Assembly (NCBI RefSeq): GCF_003664995.1
Contig: NZ_JFHL01000002.1
Location: 62,001 to 126,000 of the forward strand
Direction of reading: 5' to 3'
Length of the DNA stretch: 64,000 nucleotides
Source: Mesotoga sp. BH458_6_3_2_1
GTDB lineage: Bacteria > Thermotogota > Thermotogae > Petrotogales > Kosmotogaceae
In this document: piece by piece, positions 52,520 to 62,500 of the stretch
Position numbering within the stretch: position 1 is the first letter of the stretch
Layout of the letters: the number at the start of each line of letters is the position of its first letter
Position numbers and translations under genes: made by a program
Notes under the pieces: model-generated
Databases searched by the model: none
The model's input: only the letters and a program-made list of their open reading frames with translations
What the model was told of the DNA's origin: nothing

Positions 52520-53340
52520 GATTTGTTCACCTTTATTGATTCGATTGCTTGCTGCACGATAGAAGTGAATCTGGGTCTGATTCTGTTGGCTGTTTTCACA
52601 ACATCGGCGTGAGTCAATTTTTCCTTAAGAATTCCCGAGGCCATGTTGGTCACGCAAGAAAGAACAAGAAGCTTCATTCCGCAGTGCTTGGCTGAGATTA
52701 TTTCCGGAACGGTTGACATTCCGACGAGATCGACCCCGAAGGATTCAAATGCCTTAATCTCTGAGGGAGTCTCGTAACTTGGACCTAGAGCCCAACAGTA
52801 CGTTCCTTCCTTCAAGTCTATTCCCTTGTTGTCAAGTCTCACCCGTAGTTCATTCAGCCAATTTCTGTCGACGATCTCAGACATGTCGGGAAATCTTACT
52901 CCGTAACGCTTGTCATTCTGACCCCTTAGGGGGTTTCGAAAACCGAAGTTAATAATGTCGGTCACTGCTACGATATCTCCGGGAGTGTAACTCCTGTTTA
53001 TTCCACCGGCAGCATTTGTGATCAGCAAATTCTCCACTCCCAGTTCCTTGAACAAGTATATTGGGGCAGAAACGTCCTTAATCTCATGACCTTCGTAGAA
53101 ATGGAAACGTCCTTCCATTGCAACAACAGGGAGTCCATGGAAAATACCAAAAACGAGCCTTCCTGAGTGACCTTCTACTGTAGTGTCAGGAAAGCCAGGA
53201 ATCTCGCAGTATTCTATTGCCGTTGGTTCAGCAAACTGCTCCGTCAAGTAACCAAGACCCGATCCAAGTATTAGCGCTGCCTTCGGCACGAGATTGACTC
53301 GTTTGATTACTGTCTTTTTCATCTCTTCAAAATTTGTCAT
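52516..53340 (-). CDS. punA: Purine nucleoside phosphorylase
   Basis: 274 aa, trimeric PNP type. LILGSGLGYLTE, GHSGRLVFG, GRFHFYEGHE, TNAAGGINRSYTPGDIV, and VGMSTVPEIISA. Splits inosine and guanosine with phosphate. SD GGAGG. Confidence 0.95.
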   Translation of the reverse strand: MTNFEEMKKTVIKRVNLVPKAALILGSGLGYLTEQFAEPTAIEYCEIPGFPDTTVEGHSGRLVFGIFHGLPVVAMEGRFHFYEGHEIKDVSAPIYLFKELGVENLLITNAAGGINRSYTPGDIVAVTDIINFGFRNPLRGQNDKRYGVRFPDMSEIVDRNWLNELRVRLDNKGIDLKEGTYCWALGPSYETPSEIKAFESFGVDLVGMSTVPEIISAKHCGMKLLVLSCVTNMASGILKEKLTHADVVKTANRIRPRFTSIVQQAIESIKVNKS

Positions 53341-53362
53341 AGCAAACCTCCGAAAGTAAAGC

Positions 53363-53390
53363 CTTTCAAATTATTATATAATAATGAAAG
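53363..53390. promoter_or_regulatory. 28-bp inverted repeat between punA and acpP
   Basis: CTTTCA, AA, then the perfect 14-bp palindrome TTATTATATAATAA (53371-53384), then TGAAAG. The outer arms are complementary, with a 2-nt asymmetry. It carries TATAAT on both strands between divergent genes, so it could be a double promoter, an operator, or both. Confidence 0.6.
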
Positions 53391-53480
53391 CTTTTGAGAA
53401 TCGAGACCCATTTGACTTTGGAGCTTTCGATCAATATAATTGTTCCGATTTCCAGAAAGAATTCGAAGGGAGGAAATCCT

Positions 53481-53732
53481 TTGACAGCAGATGAAGTTTT
53501 CGACAGAGTGAAAAGCATAATCTCTGAGAAACTAGGCGTAGAGGAAGATGAAATCGCCATGGATTCCGATCTTACCGAGGATCTCGGAGCCGATTCCCTT
53601 GATCTGGTCGACCTTGTTATGGCATTCGAAGATGAATTTGATTTCAAGGTTGAGGATGAACAGATCGAGAGTATCTCTACTGTTGGAGATATTGTGGAGA
53701 GTATCAACAAAGGTCTGGGCGTTGAGGACTGA
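53481..53732 (+). CDS. acpP: Acyl carrier protein
   Basis: 83 aa from TTG 53481 (GGGAGGA upstream); the frame upstream of it is non-coding. LTEDLGADSLDLVDLVMAFE carries the Ser that takes 4'-phosphopantetheine. Acidic, helical. No fab genes follow, only a terminator, so it stands alone. Confidence 0.97.
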   Translation: MTADEVFDRVKSIISEKLGVEEDEIAMDSDLTEDLGADSLDLVDLVMAFEDEFDFKVEDEQIESISTVGDIVESINKGLGVED

Positions 53733-53739
53733 GGTCTGT

Positions 53740-53760
53740 AAGGGGGCTTGAAGCCCCCTT
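53740..53760 (+). terminator. Terminator after acpP
   Basis: AAGGGGGCT-TGA-AGCCCCCTT, then AAAATTTT. Strong stem, weak T-tract. Confidence 0.75.
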
Positions 53761-53773
53761 AAAATTTTGTGGA

Positions 53774-54667
53774 GTGATTTCTATCGAAAGAGAACTGAAA
53801 GTCTTGAAAGATAATTTTTATGAAAGGCTTGATAGATTCTTGAGAAGAGAGCTCTCGGATCTCAAGCTTTCGTCTATTTACAAGCTTCTGAGAAAGGGAA
53901 ACGTCAGAGTAAACGGAGAAAGAGTGAAAGACGGTTCCTCGAGACTGAAGATTGGAGATGTAATTCATGTAGTATTTTCGGGAGATCCTTCAAGACTAAA
54001 GCGTCTTGAAGAAACGCGCGAACTGACTCCTCACGAAATTCCCCTTGTTATTCTATTCGAAGATGATTTGATAGTAGCGGTGGACAAACCTTCGGGGATA
54101 TCCGTTCATCCCGGTAAGGGAATTCAGATAGTAACGCTCATCGAAGGGCTGATGGCATATGGAGATGCCAGAGGTTTTGTGCCCCGCCCAGTTCACAGGC
54201 TTGATAAGCACACTTCCGGAGTGATTGTCTTTGCCAAATCGCCGGAAGCTGCTAGAGAGCTCTCTAGGCTTTTTAGAGAGCGGGAAGTAGAAAAGGGCTA
54301 CTACACGCTAGTGAAAGGTATTCCAGAGGAAAACCGAAAGTTAATCTCGCGTAGAGAGAAATTCGTGGAGTCAATGGCTTTTGAGGTTGAAAAGTGCTTT
54401 GAATCGGTCTCACTGCTTTGGGTTGATCTATTTACCGGGAAGAAGCATCAAATACGTCGCCAGTTGAGTGAAGCGGGGTATCCGGTTGTCGGAGACGATG
54501 TGTATGGTGACAGGGACTTCAATAGAGATTTTAAGAAGATAACGGGACTCAAGCGGTATTTTCTTCACTGCTCTAGACTCTCCTTCACGAGAGAAAATGG
54601 AAAGAGAATCGAGATCGCTTCCCACCTTGCTGTTGACCTCCAGAAAGTGTTGGTCAACCTTAAATGA
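53774..54667 (+). CDS. RluD-type pseudouridine synthase
   Basis: 297 aa. S4 RNA-binding domain (IYKLLRKGNVRVNGERVK), then the catalytic block RPVHRLDKHTSGVIVFAKS with the nucleophile Asp, and YGDRDF, YFLHCSRLSF. Targets in 23S rRNA (e.g. 1911/1915/1917) or tRNA cannot be separated. The start is ambiguous: GTG 53774 is fused to GGAG, while ATC 53783 lies 8 nt from it. Confidence 0.93.
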   Translation: MISIERELKVLKDNFYERLDRFLRRELSDLKLSSIYKLLRKGNVRVNGERVKDGSSRLKIGDVIHVVFSGDPSRLKRLEETRELTPHEIPLVILFEDDLIVAVDKPSGISVHPGKGIQIVTLIEGLMAYGDARGFVPRPVHRLDKHTSGVIVFAKSPEAARELSRLFREREVEKGYYTLVKGIPEENRKLISRREKFVESMAFEVEKCFESVSLLWVDLFTGKKHQIRRQLSEAGYPVVGDDVYGDRDFNRDFKKITGLKRYFLHCSRLSFTRENGKRIEIASHLAVDLQKVLVNLK

Positions 54668-55428
54668 AGTCAATATTACTGATTCTAGTCATTACTTTAG
54701 CGACTGTCTCTGGATTCGGTCAGTTGGAGATCAGAAAAGAGATAGAAGAAGCAAATGCTGAGCTATCAATGATCTACAGTTTCTCGGTAAAATACAGCCT
54801 TACTATTCTTAAGGGCGAAGGTCATGAGCAACCTGCAGCGATTGATGACAACGGGATATATCAGATATTTCTCTACACCTCTTCTTACAGGTCGGGAGTT
54901 GCAAGGCATGAACTTGCGCACGTCTATTTCTTCGAATATCTAAGAAGTGAAGGTCTTAATCCCGATGAAATCCCTCTATGGTATCATGAGCTTATTGCAG
55001 AAGGGTTTCAGAATCTCCATACTCGGACAAAGAGACCCGAGTTGAGAGCCGCTTTTTTTGATTTTACGGAATTTGATAGGAGATATCCTCAGAAGACTGA
55101 TCAGAGTGTATTCTACGGCGCGGTTTCAAGCTTTGCCGGTTACATTCTAGAGAGATTTTCTTACCGAGATCTAATTAGAGTAATAGATGAATTTTCCGAT
55201 GAGAGAGATTTTAATCCCGCTTTTGTCAAGGTTTTTGGATCAAGTCTTGGTTCAATGATCACGAGCTGGAGATTGATTCTTCTCTTGCCGTATTCTCCAT
55301 TTCTAATCGGTGTTGTATTATTTCTTTATCTTCTAATCGGGAGGAGAGAAAAGTATTGGCGGAAGTTCCCGTTAGACCTAAGAAGCCTCGAAGAAGACAA
55401 AGAAACGAAAGAAAAAGGAATACAGTAA
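54664..55428 (+). CDS. Membrane-anchored HELAH metallopeptidase-like protein
   Basis: 254 aa; signal peptide MKSILLILVITLATVSGFG, extracytoplasmic domain, and a C-terminal membrane helix (LLPYSPFLIGVVLFLYLLIG). ARHELAHVYFFEY is a full HExxH and WYHELIAEGFQN supplies a downstream Glu, the gluzincin (peptidase MA-like) pattern. Exported protease or a fold relative; substrate unknown. It overlaps its neighbours on both sides. Confidence 0.75.
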   Translation: MKSILLILVITLATVSGFGQLEIRKEIEEANAELSMIYSFSVKYSLTILKGEGHEQPAAIDDNGIYQIFLYTSSYRSGVARHELAHVYFFEYLRSEGLNPDEIPLWYHELIAEGFQNLHTRTKRPELRAAFFDFTEFDRRYPQKTDQSVFYGAVSSFAGYILERFSYRDLIRVIDEFSDERDFNPAFVKVFGSSLGSMITSWRLILLLPYSPFLIGVVLFLYLLIGRREKYWRKFPLDLRSLEEDKETKEKGIQ

Positions 55429-56867
55429 GTCTTGGAAACGGAGTAGTCCTCATTGCCTTCATTGTTGGACTGCTATTGATTCTTCTTTACATTCCCTGGA
55501 GAGTTGCTCTAGATTCTAATTACAGCAGCGCGGCGTTAATCACTGAGAAAGCAGTTGAAGGAGTTCCTTCCAAACAGCTTGTTTATGTGAAGGAGATTGA
55601 GACGGCGACCGCGCTTGAATCTTCAGTTGTTCTGATCGATCTTAGGGAAGACTGGTTCAGTCTTGAAGAGATTTTGGAGCTTCAGATACCCGTAATTCTT
55701 ACCGGCGTGTCTCCTTACACTGTTTCGGAACTGGCTGCAATTCTTGACAGCCATTCCGCTTATGCAGGATATATGGAGTTTGATGAAAGGGGTCAGTACG
55801 TAAAGGATGTTTTGACGGCACGAATCAACAAGTCTCTGGTATTCCGCGTACATAACCTGAAGAAGAAAGAGTATCCAAACTACGATATCCAGAAAGCAGT
55901 GACAAGATACCTAAGAGCAATAAGAGAGAGAAGTGTTGACGCAATACTTTTCTTCACACCTGATAACGATTTTGACTACGATCATTTGGTTTCCGAAGTA
56001 TATGAAAATCTCAGCTACAGGGGGCTGATCTCTGGAGAGATCGTCTCTCCAAGGACAGGTTCATCAAGGTTTGTACTTTTGGCATCTCTGTTCGTGTTTG
56101 TTCTCCTGTTGTCTATCAGTCCGCTGCTTGCGGTTGTCTGTACTGCTTTATTATTGTTTTTCCCGATCGTGGGTCTTCCATTAGCCGTGATATCTGGAGA
56201 GTTCGCCATATATATCAAGGTGTCTTCTCTGAAAACGGGGGTTCTCAAGGGACTTCTTCTCTTCTTCTCCTTTTCGGTTTTCCTTGGAATCGCCGTGAAC
56301 GCTTCTATGGTCGGAGCAGATTATCAGAACGGGCTTGAGCTCTTTCGAGGTGTAAAACTATCTCTAGTAGCACTTCCTGGATGGTTATTTGTTAGCGGTT
56401 TTGCTAGGAGTATCGCTAAGAAGGTTACGAAGGGCGATTTGATGGTAGTTGCTCTTGTTCTTGTTGCAGCCGCCTACTATATCCTTAGAAGTGGTAACTT
56501 CACTTTTGTTCTTGATCTGGAAAGATCATTGAGAGACTTTCTCGATAATCTTCTTGTTGTTCGGCCGCGCTTCAAAGAATTGTTTGCATATCCGCTGCTT
56601 GCCTTGCTCCTTCACTTTTCTTTCGACATCAAAGGAAAGCTCGGTCCGATTATTGCTTCAGGTGGGTCTCTTGTGATCGTTTCCATTGTAAACACGTTTT
56701 GTCATGCGACCGTTCCCCTCTGGACCGGCTTGGTCAGGAGTCTATACGGTCTAGGTTTTGGAACAGTAATCTCACTTCTAGTGATTGGAATTGTCAAGAA
56801 GTATAATAAGTTAGGAAGAGCAGTTGAAGGATCATTGAACGAGGTTGATGAAAATCAGTCTAATTAA
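55356..56867 (+). CDS. Multi-pass membrane protein, DUF5693-like
   Basis: 503 aa from a TTG inside the previous gene (73-base overlap). Very basic N-terminus (PVRPKKPRRRQRNERKRNT), one membrane helix, an extracytoplasmic domain of ~190 residues (SSVVLIDLREDWFSLEEIL, PVILTGVSPYTVSEL), then about eight membrane helices. The layout recalls DUF5693 proteins, which occur near polysaccharide/S-layer anchoring genes; I am only fairly sure. Function unknown. Confidence 0.6.
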   Translation: MAEVPVRPKKPRRRQRNERKRNTVSLGNGVVLIAFIVGLLLILLYIPWRVALDSNYSSAALITEKAVEGVPSKQLVYVKEIETATALESSVVLIDLREDWFSLEEILELQIPVILTGVSPYTVSELAAILDSHSAYAGYMEFDERGQYVKDVLTARINKSLVFRVHNLKKKEYPNYDIQKAVTRYLRAIRERSVDAILFFTPDNDFDYDHLVSEVYENLSYRGLISGEIVSPRTGSSRFVLLASLFVFVLLLSISPLLAVVCTALLLFFPIVGLPLAVISGEFAIYIKVSSLKTGVLKGLLLFFSFSVFLGIAVNASMVGADYQNGLELFRGVKLSLVALPGWLFVSGFARSIAKKVTKGDLMVVALVLVAAAYYILRSGNFTFVLDLERSLRDFLDNLLVVRPRFKELFAYPLLALLLHFSFDIKGKLGPIIASGGSLVIVSIVNTFCHATVPLWTGLVRSLYGLGFGTVISLLVIGIVKKYNKLGRAVEGSLNEVDENQSN

Positions 56868-56893
56868 TACCTGATAATGGGAGGGGTGAAATT

Positions 56894-58717
56894 ATGAAGA
56901 AGACAATATTTGTCATTCTCTTTTTTTTCTTGGCAATATCAGTTTTTGGTGTAGTAACTTATGATGTGCAGAAAGTCATAATTGTACCGGAACAGCCTCA
57001 GGGAGGCCTCGAAGTCTCTATTTGGCTTGATAGAGATAATGGTTCACTCTATTATTCCGGTGAAGAAGTAAAGACATATTTCCAAGTGAGCAAAGACGCG
57101 TATGTTGCAATTTACGATATAACGCCAAACGGAGAGATTCAGCTAATTTTCCCTAACGGCTATGACCGTAACAACGCACTGAAGGCCGGTGTTACCTATT
57201 CGCTTCCGACTGACAATGCAACTACCAGATACCGGCTTCAGTTGACCAGCGAAACCGGCGGCGGTAAGGAAATCTTCCAGATAGTGGCATCCACATCGCC
57301 CCTTGGTTTCCTTGATGATCTTATGGTTAGGGCTGAATCGGGAGATATCTTCCCTAGGGCTAGTATAGGCGCAGAAGACTTCGTCACTATGAAAGTAATA
57401 CCGGTGATAGACAAGCAGGAGTACGCAGTCTCCACTGCCTGGTTCTATCTTGACATTATGCCTAGCACTGGTCGAGCGAGAATAACCACAACACCGTCAA
57501 ATGCAACCTTATACGTTGACGGAAAGATGGTCGGCAGGAGTCCCGTTAACATAGACCTCGATCCGGGAAACCACATGGTTACGGCATACATGAACGGATA
57601 CAGGACCGAAACCAGACAGTTCACCATTGAGAGTGGGCGTACACTGGATGTGAAGCTTGATCTGCAGAAGTTTGCCAAGGAGTATCAGCTTTCTCTGGTT
57701 ACGAACCCCAGTGACGCTGTAGTGTACATTAACGGTAGTTCAATAGGCAGAACACCATTGAATGTCACCCTCGAAGAAGGAACGAAGAATCTTAGTGTAT
57801 CCAAAGCGGGTTATGAGACTTATACGGAGACTTTTGTTTTAAATAGGAATATCTCGAAATCTTTGACGTTGACTCCTGTTGTTCAAAGCCATCAGCTATC
57901 TGTAATCACAAGTCCCTCCGGAGCCGATGTATATGTGAACAATGCATACGTAGGAAGAAGTCCATTGAACGTGACTTTGGAGGGTGGAACTAAGAATCTA
58001 AGGATCGAGAGATCTGGTTATGAAACTTACTCGGAGACTTTCGTCCTTGACCGCTCGATTTCTAAGTCTATTACTTTGAGCCCTCAGGTGAGAGATTACA
58101 AATTAAACGTTACTAGTTCCCCGTCAAATGCTCTCGTATATATCAATGGGACCTATCAAGGCAGAACACCATTGAATCTCACGCTTAGAGAGGGATCCTA
58201 CACCGTTAGAGTAACTGCGGATGGTTATGAAGACTTTTCTACGAGTGTTTCGCTCGACAGAGACAGACAGGTTAGTGCTACTCTTTATGCCAAGAAGGCT
58301 AGACTGACAGTTGAAACTGAGCCGACAAATGCTTCAGTTTTTGTAGACAATGTCTATGTCGGGAGATCTCCGCTTTCAATTGATATCGATGCGGGAAGAC
58401 ACACGATCAGAGTTGAAAAATCCGGTTATATAACAGACAGTAAGGATGTCAACCTTGCGGCGGGAACAAGCTCGTCGACAAAAATAACTCTGATAGAAGA
58501 AAGGCCGATTGCAAGGATTACGATTTCTTCAGATCCAAGAAATGCCAGAATTTTCATAAACGGTAGAGACTACGGCAGATCCAACACAGTTGTCGAGCTT
58601 GATCCAGGATACTACGAAGTTGTGCTCGTACTCGATGGATACCGTGTATCGGTCACATACCGCTATTTTGGAAAGGGAGATCATAATCTCTCGTTCAATC
58701 TCTCCAAAATTGACTAG
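56894..58717 (+). CDS. Exported DUF4384 + six-PEGA-repeat protein
   Basis: 607 aa; signal peptide MKKTIFVILFFFLAISVFG. The N-terminal domain is DUF4384-like (TYFQVSKDAYVAIYDITPNG, LIFPN). From residue ~195 come six PEGA repeats of ~70 residues, each with the pattern P-S-x-A-x-V-Y-[VI]-[ND]-G then G-R-[ST]-P and an aromatic G-Y, such as TPSNATLYVDGKMVGRSP and SSPSNALVYINGTYQGRTP. PEGA modules form small beta sandwiches on surface proteins. Likely part of the envelope; no catalytic motif. Confidence 0.85.
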   Translation: MKKTIFVILFFFLAISVFGVVTYDVQKVIIVPEQPQGGLEVSIWLDRDNGSLYYSGEEVKTYFQVSKDAYVAIYDITPNGEIQLIFPNGYDRNNALKAGVTYSLPTDNATTRYRLQLTSETGGGKEIFQIVASTSPLGFLDDLMVRAESGDIFPRASIGAEDFVTMKVIPVIDKQEYAVSTAWFYLDIMPSTGRARITTTPSNATLYVDGKMVGRSPVNIDLDPGNHMVTAYMNGYRTETRQFTIESGRTLDVKLDLQKFAKEYQLSLVTNPSDAVVYINGSSIGRTPLNVTLEEGTKNLSVSKAGYETYTETFVLNRNISKSLTLTPVVQSHQLSVITSPSGADVYVNNAYVGRSPLNVTLEGGTKNLRIERSGYETYSETFVLDRSISKSITLSPQVRDYKLNVTSSPSNALVYINGTYQGRTPLNLTLREGSYTVRVTADGYEDFSTSVSLDRDRQVSATLYAKKARLTVETEPTNASVFVDNVYVGRSPLSIDIDAGRHTIRVEKSGYITDSKDVNLAAGTSSSTKITLIEERPIARITISSDPRNARIFINGRDYGRSNTVVELDPGYYEVVLVLDGYRVSVTYRYFGKGDHNLSFNLSKID

Positions 58718-58741
58718 CAATACTTGCTTCCTTTGATAGCA

Positions 58742-58769
58742 AATAACCGGGACTCAGGTCCCGGTTATT
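58742..58769. terminator. Bidirectional terminator between PEGA and RsuA-type genes
   Basis: AATAACCGGGAC-TCAG-GTCCCGGTTATT, a perfect 12-bp stem followed on the plus strand by CTTTT and on the minus strand by TGCTAT. The minus-strand gene's stop lies in its loop. Confidence 0.9.
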
Positions 58770-59449
58770 CTTTTCGTATCTGCATTTGACAAGTAATCCC
58801 ATTCTCCCGGCTTCAGTACACTGGAAAGAACATAAGAGCCAATTCTAGTTCTGTGCAGGCGACTTACATTGTTTCCAGCTGCTGAAACAAGTCTCTTCAC
58901 CTCGTGATACCGACCTTCCGTGAGAACGATTTTGAGGTGAGAGGAATCCAGGACTTCAAGAAAAACGGGCTTTGAGAATTCATCCTTACCGATAAAGACT
59001 CCGCGGGAGAGAGCCAAAACTTGTTCTTCGGTTATCTCATTGGAAGTTTCTACCATATACTCTTTTTCCACGAAATTGCGAGGCGATATAACTTCGTGAA
59101 TGAACTTACCATCGTTGGAGAGCAATACAAGACCGGTCGTGTCTTTATCAAGTCGTCCTGCGACTGAGAGTCCCGCCGAGAAGTTCGTTTCAACAAGATC
59201 AAAGACGCTCTTGCCTTCGGCTTTCTCTCTTGAACAAACATAATCCACCGGTTTGTTAAGAGCTATGTATATCATGCCAAAAGCCTCTACAGTCATTCCG
59301 TTGGCAACTATCTTGTCTTTTTCATCAACAATGGCAGAAGGACTATTGACTATTTCGCCATTTACAGTCACTACTCTGTTTTTGATCATTTTTCTGCTCT
59401 GACTTCTGCTGAAGCCGGCGAATTTAGACAAAAAAGCATCGAGTCTCAT
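58754..59449 (-). CDS. RsuA/RluB-type pseudouridine synthase
   Basis: 231 aa from the ATG at 59449. S4 domain MRLDAFLSKFAGFSRSQSRK, catalytic VAGRLDKDTTGLVLLSNDG and GRYHEVKRLVSAAGN. Acts on 16S U516 (RsuA) or 23S U2605 (RluB); not resolvable. The SD is poor (AAAAGG, far), and an upstream TTG gives two more residues. Confidence 0.92.
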   Translation of the reverse strand: MRLDAFLSKFAGFSRSQSRKMIKNRVVTVNGEIVNSPSAIVDEKDKIVANGMTVEAFGMIYIALNKPVDYVCSREKAEGKSVFDLVETNFSAGLSVAGRLDKDTTGLVLLSNDGKFIHEVISPRNFVEKEYMVETSNEITEEQVLALSRGVFIGKDEFSKPVFLEVLDSSHLKIVLTEGRYHEVKRLVSAAGNNVSRLHRTRIGSYVLSSVLKPGEWDYLSNADTKRITGT

Positions 59450-59515
59450 GGACAAATTGTACAATACCTTTTCTTGTGGTACTAGCCGGTGTCTCATCCA
59501 AGCTATTGTGCAGAA

Positions 59516-59524
59516 TGGTATAAT
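59516..59524 (+). promoter_or_regulatory. Extended -10 promoter of recJ
   Basis: TGGTATAAT with no good -35, 33 nt before the recJ ATG. Confidence 0.6.
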
Positions 59525-59557
59525 CTTTTCAAAAGAAAAAAGAGAGGGTGGATCTTT

Positions 59558-62500
59558 ATGAGAAAGGAGTGGCTTCTCCTAAAGCCCGATGATGAGGCCG
59601 TGAATAGACTGGTCGAATTCATGGGTATTGATCAATTTCTAGCAAGGTTATTAGTGACACGTGGAATCGATAATGAGGTTGAGGCGATGAAGTTTCTTAA
59701 TCCTGACAAAACTGTTCTCCACGATTCCTTCCTTCTACGAGATATGCCGCTAGCCGTTCGGACAATCATTGAAACTAGAGAAAGAAAAGAGAGCATTGTA
59801 ATCTTTGGTGATTACGACGTTGATGGAGTTACCAGTACGGCGCTCCTTTATCTTGCAATGAAAAGAATGGGGTTCGATGTTAGCTACTACATCCCCCTGA
59901 GGTTGGAAGAAGGATACGGTTTAAGTAAGGACGCAATCAAGGACCTGAGAGACCAGGGGCATAGCCTGCTAATAACCGTAGATTGCGGGGTTACTTCATT
60001 CGATGAGATAACATACGCAAAGGAGATAGGCTTCAATGTTGTTGTCACGGATCATCATGAAGTTAAGGATGTTCTCCCACCTGCCGATGCCATAATCAAT
60101 CCGAAGAGACCGGACGATGATTATCCTTTCAAGGGACTTGCCGGGGTTGGCGTGGCCTTCAAACTGCTGGTGGCATTGAATGAGACCCTTCACTGCCCTA
60201 TTGATCCGGAGGATTATCTGGACATTGTCGCGCTTGGAACTATCGCCGATATAGTCCCGCTCAGGGATGAGAACCGCTACATAGTCAGGGAAGGTACTGC
60301 CAAGATCCAGAGCAGTCCATTACTTGGTTTGAAGGCCCTTCTGTCATATCTTAGAATTCCAGCTGAGAATCTTACAGCGCAAGATATCGCTTTCAAGATC
60401 GCTCCGAAGCTTAATGCTGCGGGAAGAATGGCTTCCGCTATAGTTGCCTTGGAGCTTCTCATAAGCGAAGACATGGATTCGGCAATGAATACTGCCAGCC
60501 GTCTTCTGAAACACAACCAGAACCGACAGACTATAGAGGCAAAGATTTTTGATCAGACTGAAAAGGATCTCGCAAACACTGCAAGTTTCAAGGATGATTT
60601 TGCTCTAGTAATCGATGGAGATAACTGGCACTTAGGAGTACTAGGAATAGTGGCTTCAAGGCTTGTTTCAATTCATAATAAACCAGTTTTCCTAATTGCC
60701 ACAAATGGTTCAGACGGTAAAGGTTCGGCCAGAAGTCCTGCAGGAGTAAGCATAATAAGTCTGTTGAATGAAGTTTCTCATTTGCTTAGAGAGTTTGGTG
60801 GACATGAAATGGCAGCTGGATTCAGCATTGACAAAGAGAACATATCAAAATTCAGAGCCGCGATAAACGATGCTTATATAAGGTTGTACGGAAAGAAACA
60901 ACCTGTTTTCAAGATCGATGTCGATGATGTTCTGTCTCTTGATTCCATTACGTCAGGCATTCTTGATAAGCTCGAACTTCTGAGACCCTTTGGCCACTCT
61001 AATCCCGAGCCGAGATTCTTGATTAAAGGTCTCAACATAGAGAAGGCGAAGATGTTTGGCAGCAGCAGCGACCATGTGAAGCTAATTCTTCGCAGCGGTG
61101 ATAGGAAGACTCTTGCAATCGGGTATAACATGGGCACCATGTTTGATGACTTCAAGTACGTGAAGCCGAATCTGTTGAAGGTTGATGCGATAGCCTCAGT
61201 GAAGAGCGACAGTCTTTACGGACTTCAAAGTGTTAAGCTTTCACTTTCAGACGCGAAATTATACATAGATCCGGTATTTGAAGAGGAAGTTAGAGACAAG
61301 AATTTCGTTTTTGAGTTCATTAGAGACTGGAAGAATCAGCAGCCTGGTTCACAAGGCAAGACAGATGTATCGTCACTAATTGGCGAACTAGAGAAGAAGC
61401 TGTCTCACAAGTGTCCGGAATTCTTGGATATCAGCACCAGAAATCCTTGGGGAGTGTTCGGCAATATCAGAATAAAGAATCCCTTCCTGGCTCTCAAGAT
61501 TTTGAAGAACTATCAGCAGGGAAAGAAAACCTTCATAGTATCGGCCATCAACGGTACCTTGGCACACACTTATTATTCGCTGCAGCATTATTTAGATTCG
61601 ATAAAGCCAGTCTTTGCAAACTCTCTTTACCGTGGTAGGCTGGATGAACCTGTGGTATTTGTTACGCTACCGTTCTTTGTCGAGAGATTCAAGGAAATTT
61701 CCGAGATCGCCGGCGAGATAATCTTTGACGAACCAACCTATATCCTCTCAGGTATCTTCAAAGATCACCCTGATCTTGAAGCATTTCTCAAAAACGTCGA
61801 CAAGGTGCTTAGTATTTCCGGTTTCGCGGGAAGCGTCTTCTATGACGATTTGAAGGATTTTCTCTCGGACAGGAGGATATCCAATATATACAAACCCAGT
61901 CCCATAAAGAGAGTGGGCATAATCGACAACCGTGGCTCCAGAAAAAAAGTTGAGCAAGTTATGTCAATAGTTGGACATGGAGAGAACGTTGCTGTTATCG
62001 TTGATTCTCCGCACAAAACGGTAACTCTCGCAAAATCGATGGGTTCTAGGCTCTCTCATGCTCTTCAGAACGGTGAGCTGATCTTTTACAATTATCTTCT
62101 TAAGGATTTTCAGAGATCTGTCATCTATTCGCTAGTTGAGAGACAGAAGATAAGAGTTCTGATAACGACTCCTTCGAGCGATGGCCTGGGTGTCACCTTG
62201 GGCAACTCGAATATTGTATTCTACAGCGCGCCAAGAAATTTCCTCGAGGTCATTGATTCCGTATCAACCAGACCTGGCGAGGATTCTGAGCTGTTTCTGA
62301 ATTTGTCTTTCAATAAGGCAGATCTTATTTCCAATACAAGTGAAATGGACAGGCTGTTTCCCACCGTTGAAGAACTGGAAGCTGTCTATCAGGATTTGAA
62401 GGATGTTCTGCCGGCTTCAGAAAGAGATATAAGAAAGGCGCTCAGCTTTGAAGACGGGATTTCGAAAGTCTTTCTGTCAATGTTGGAGGAGATGAATCTG

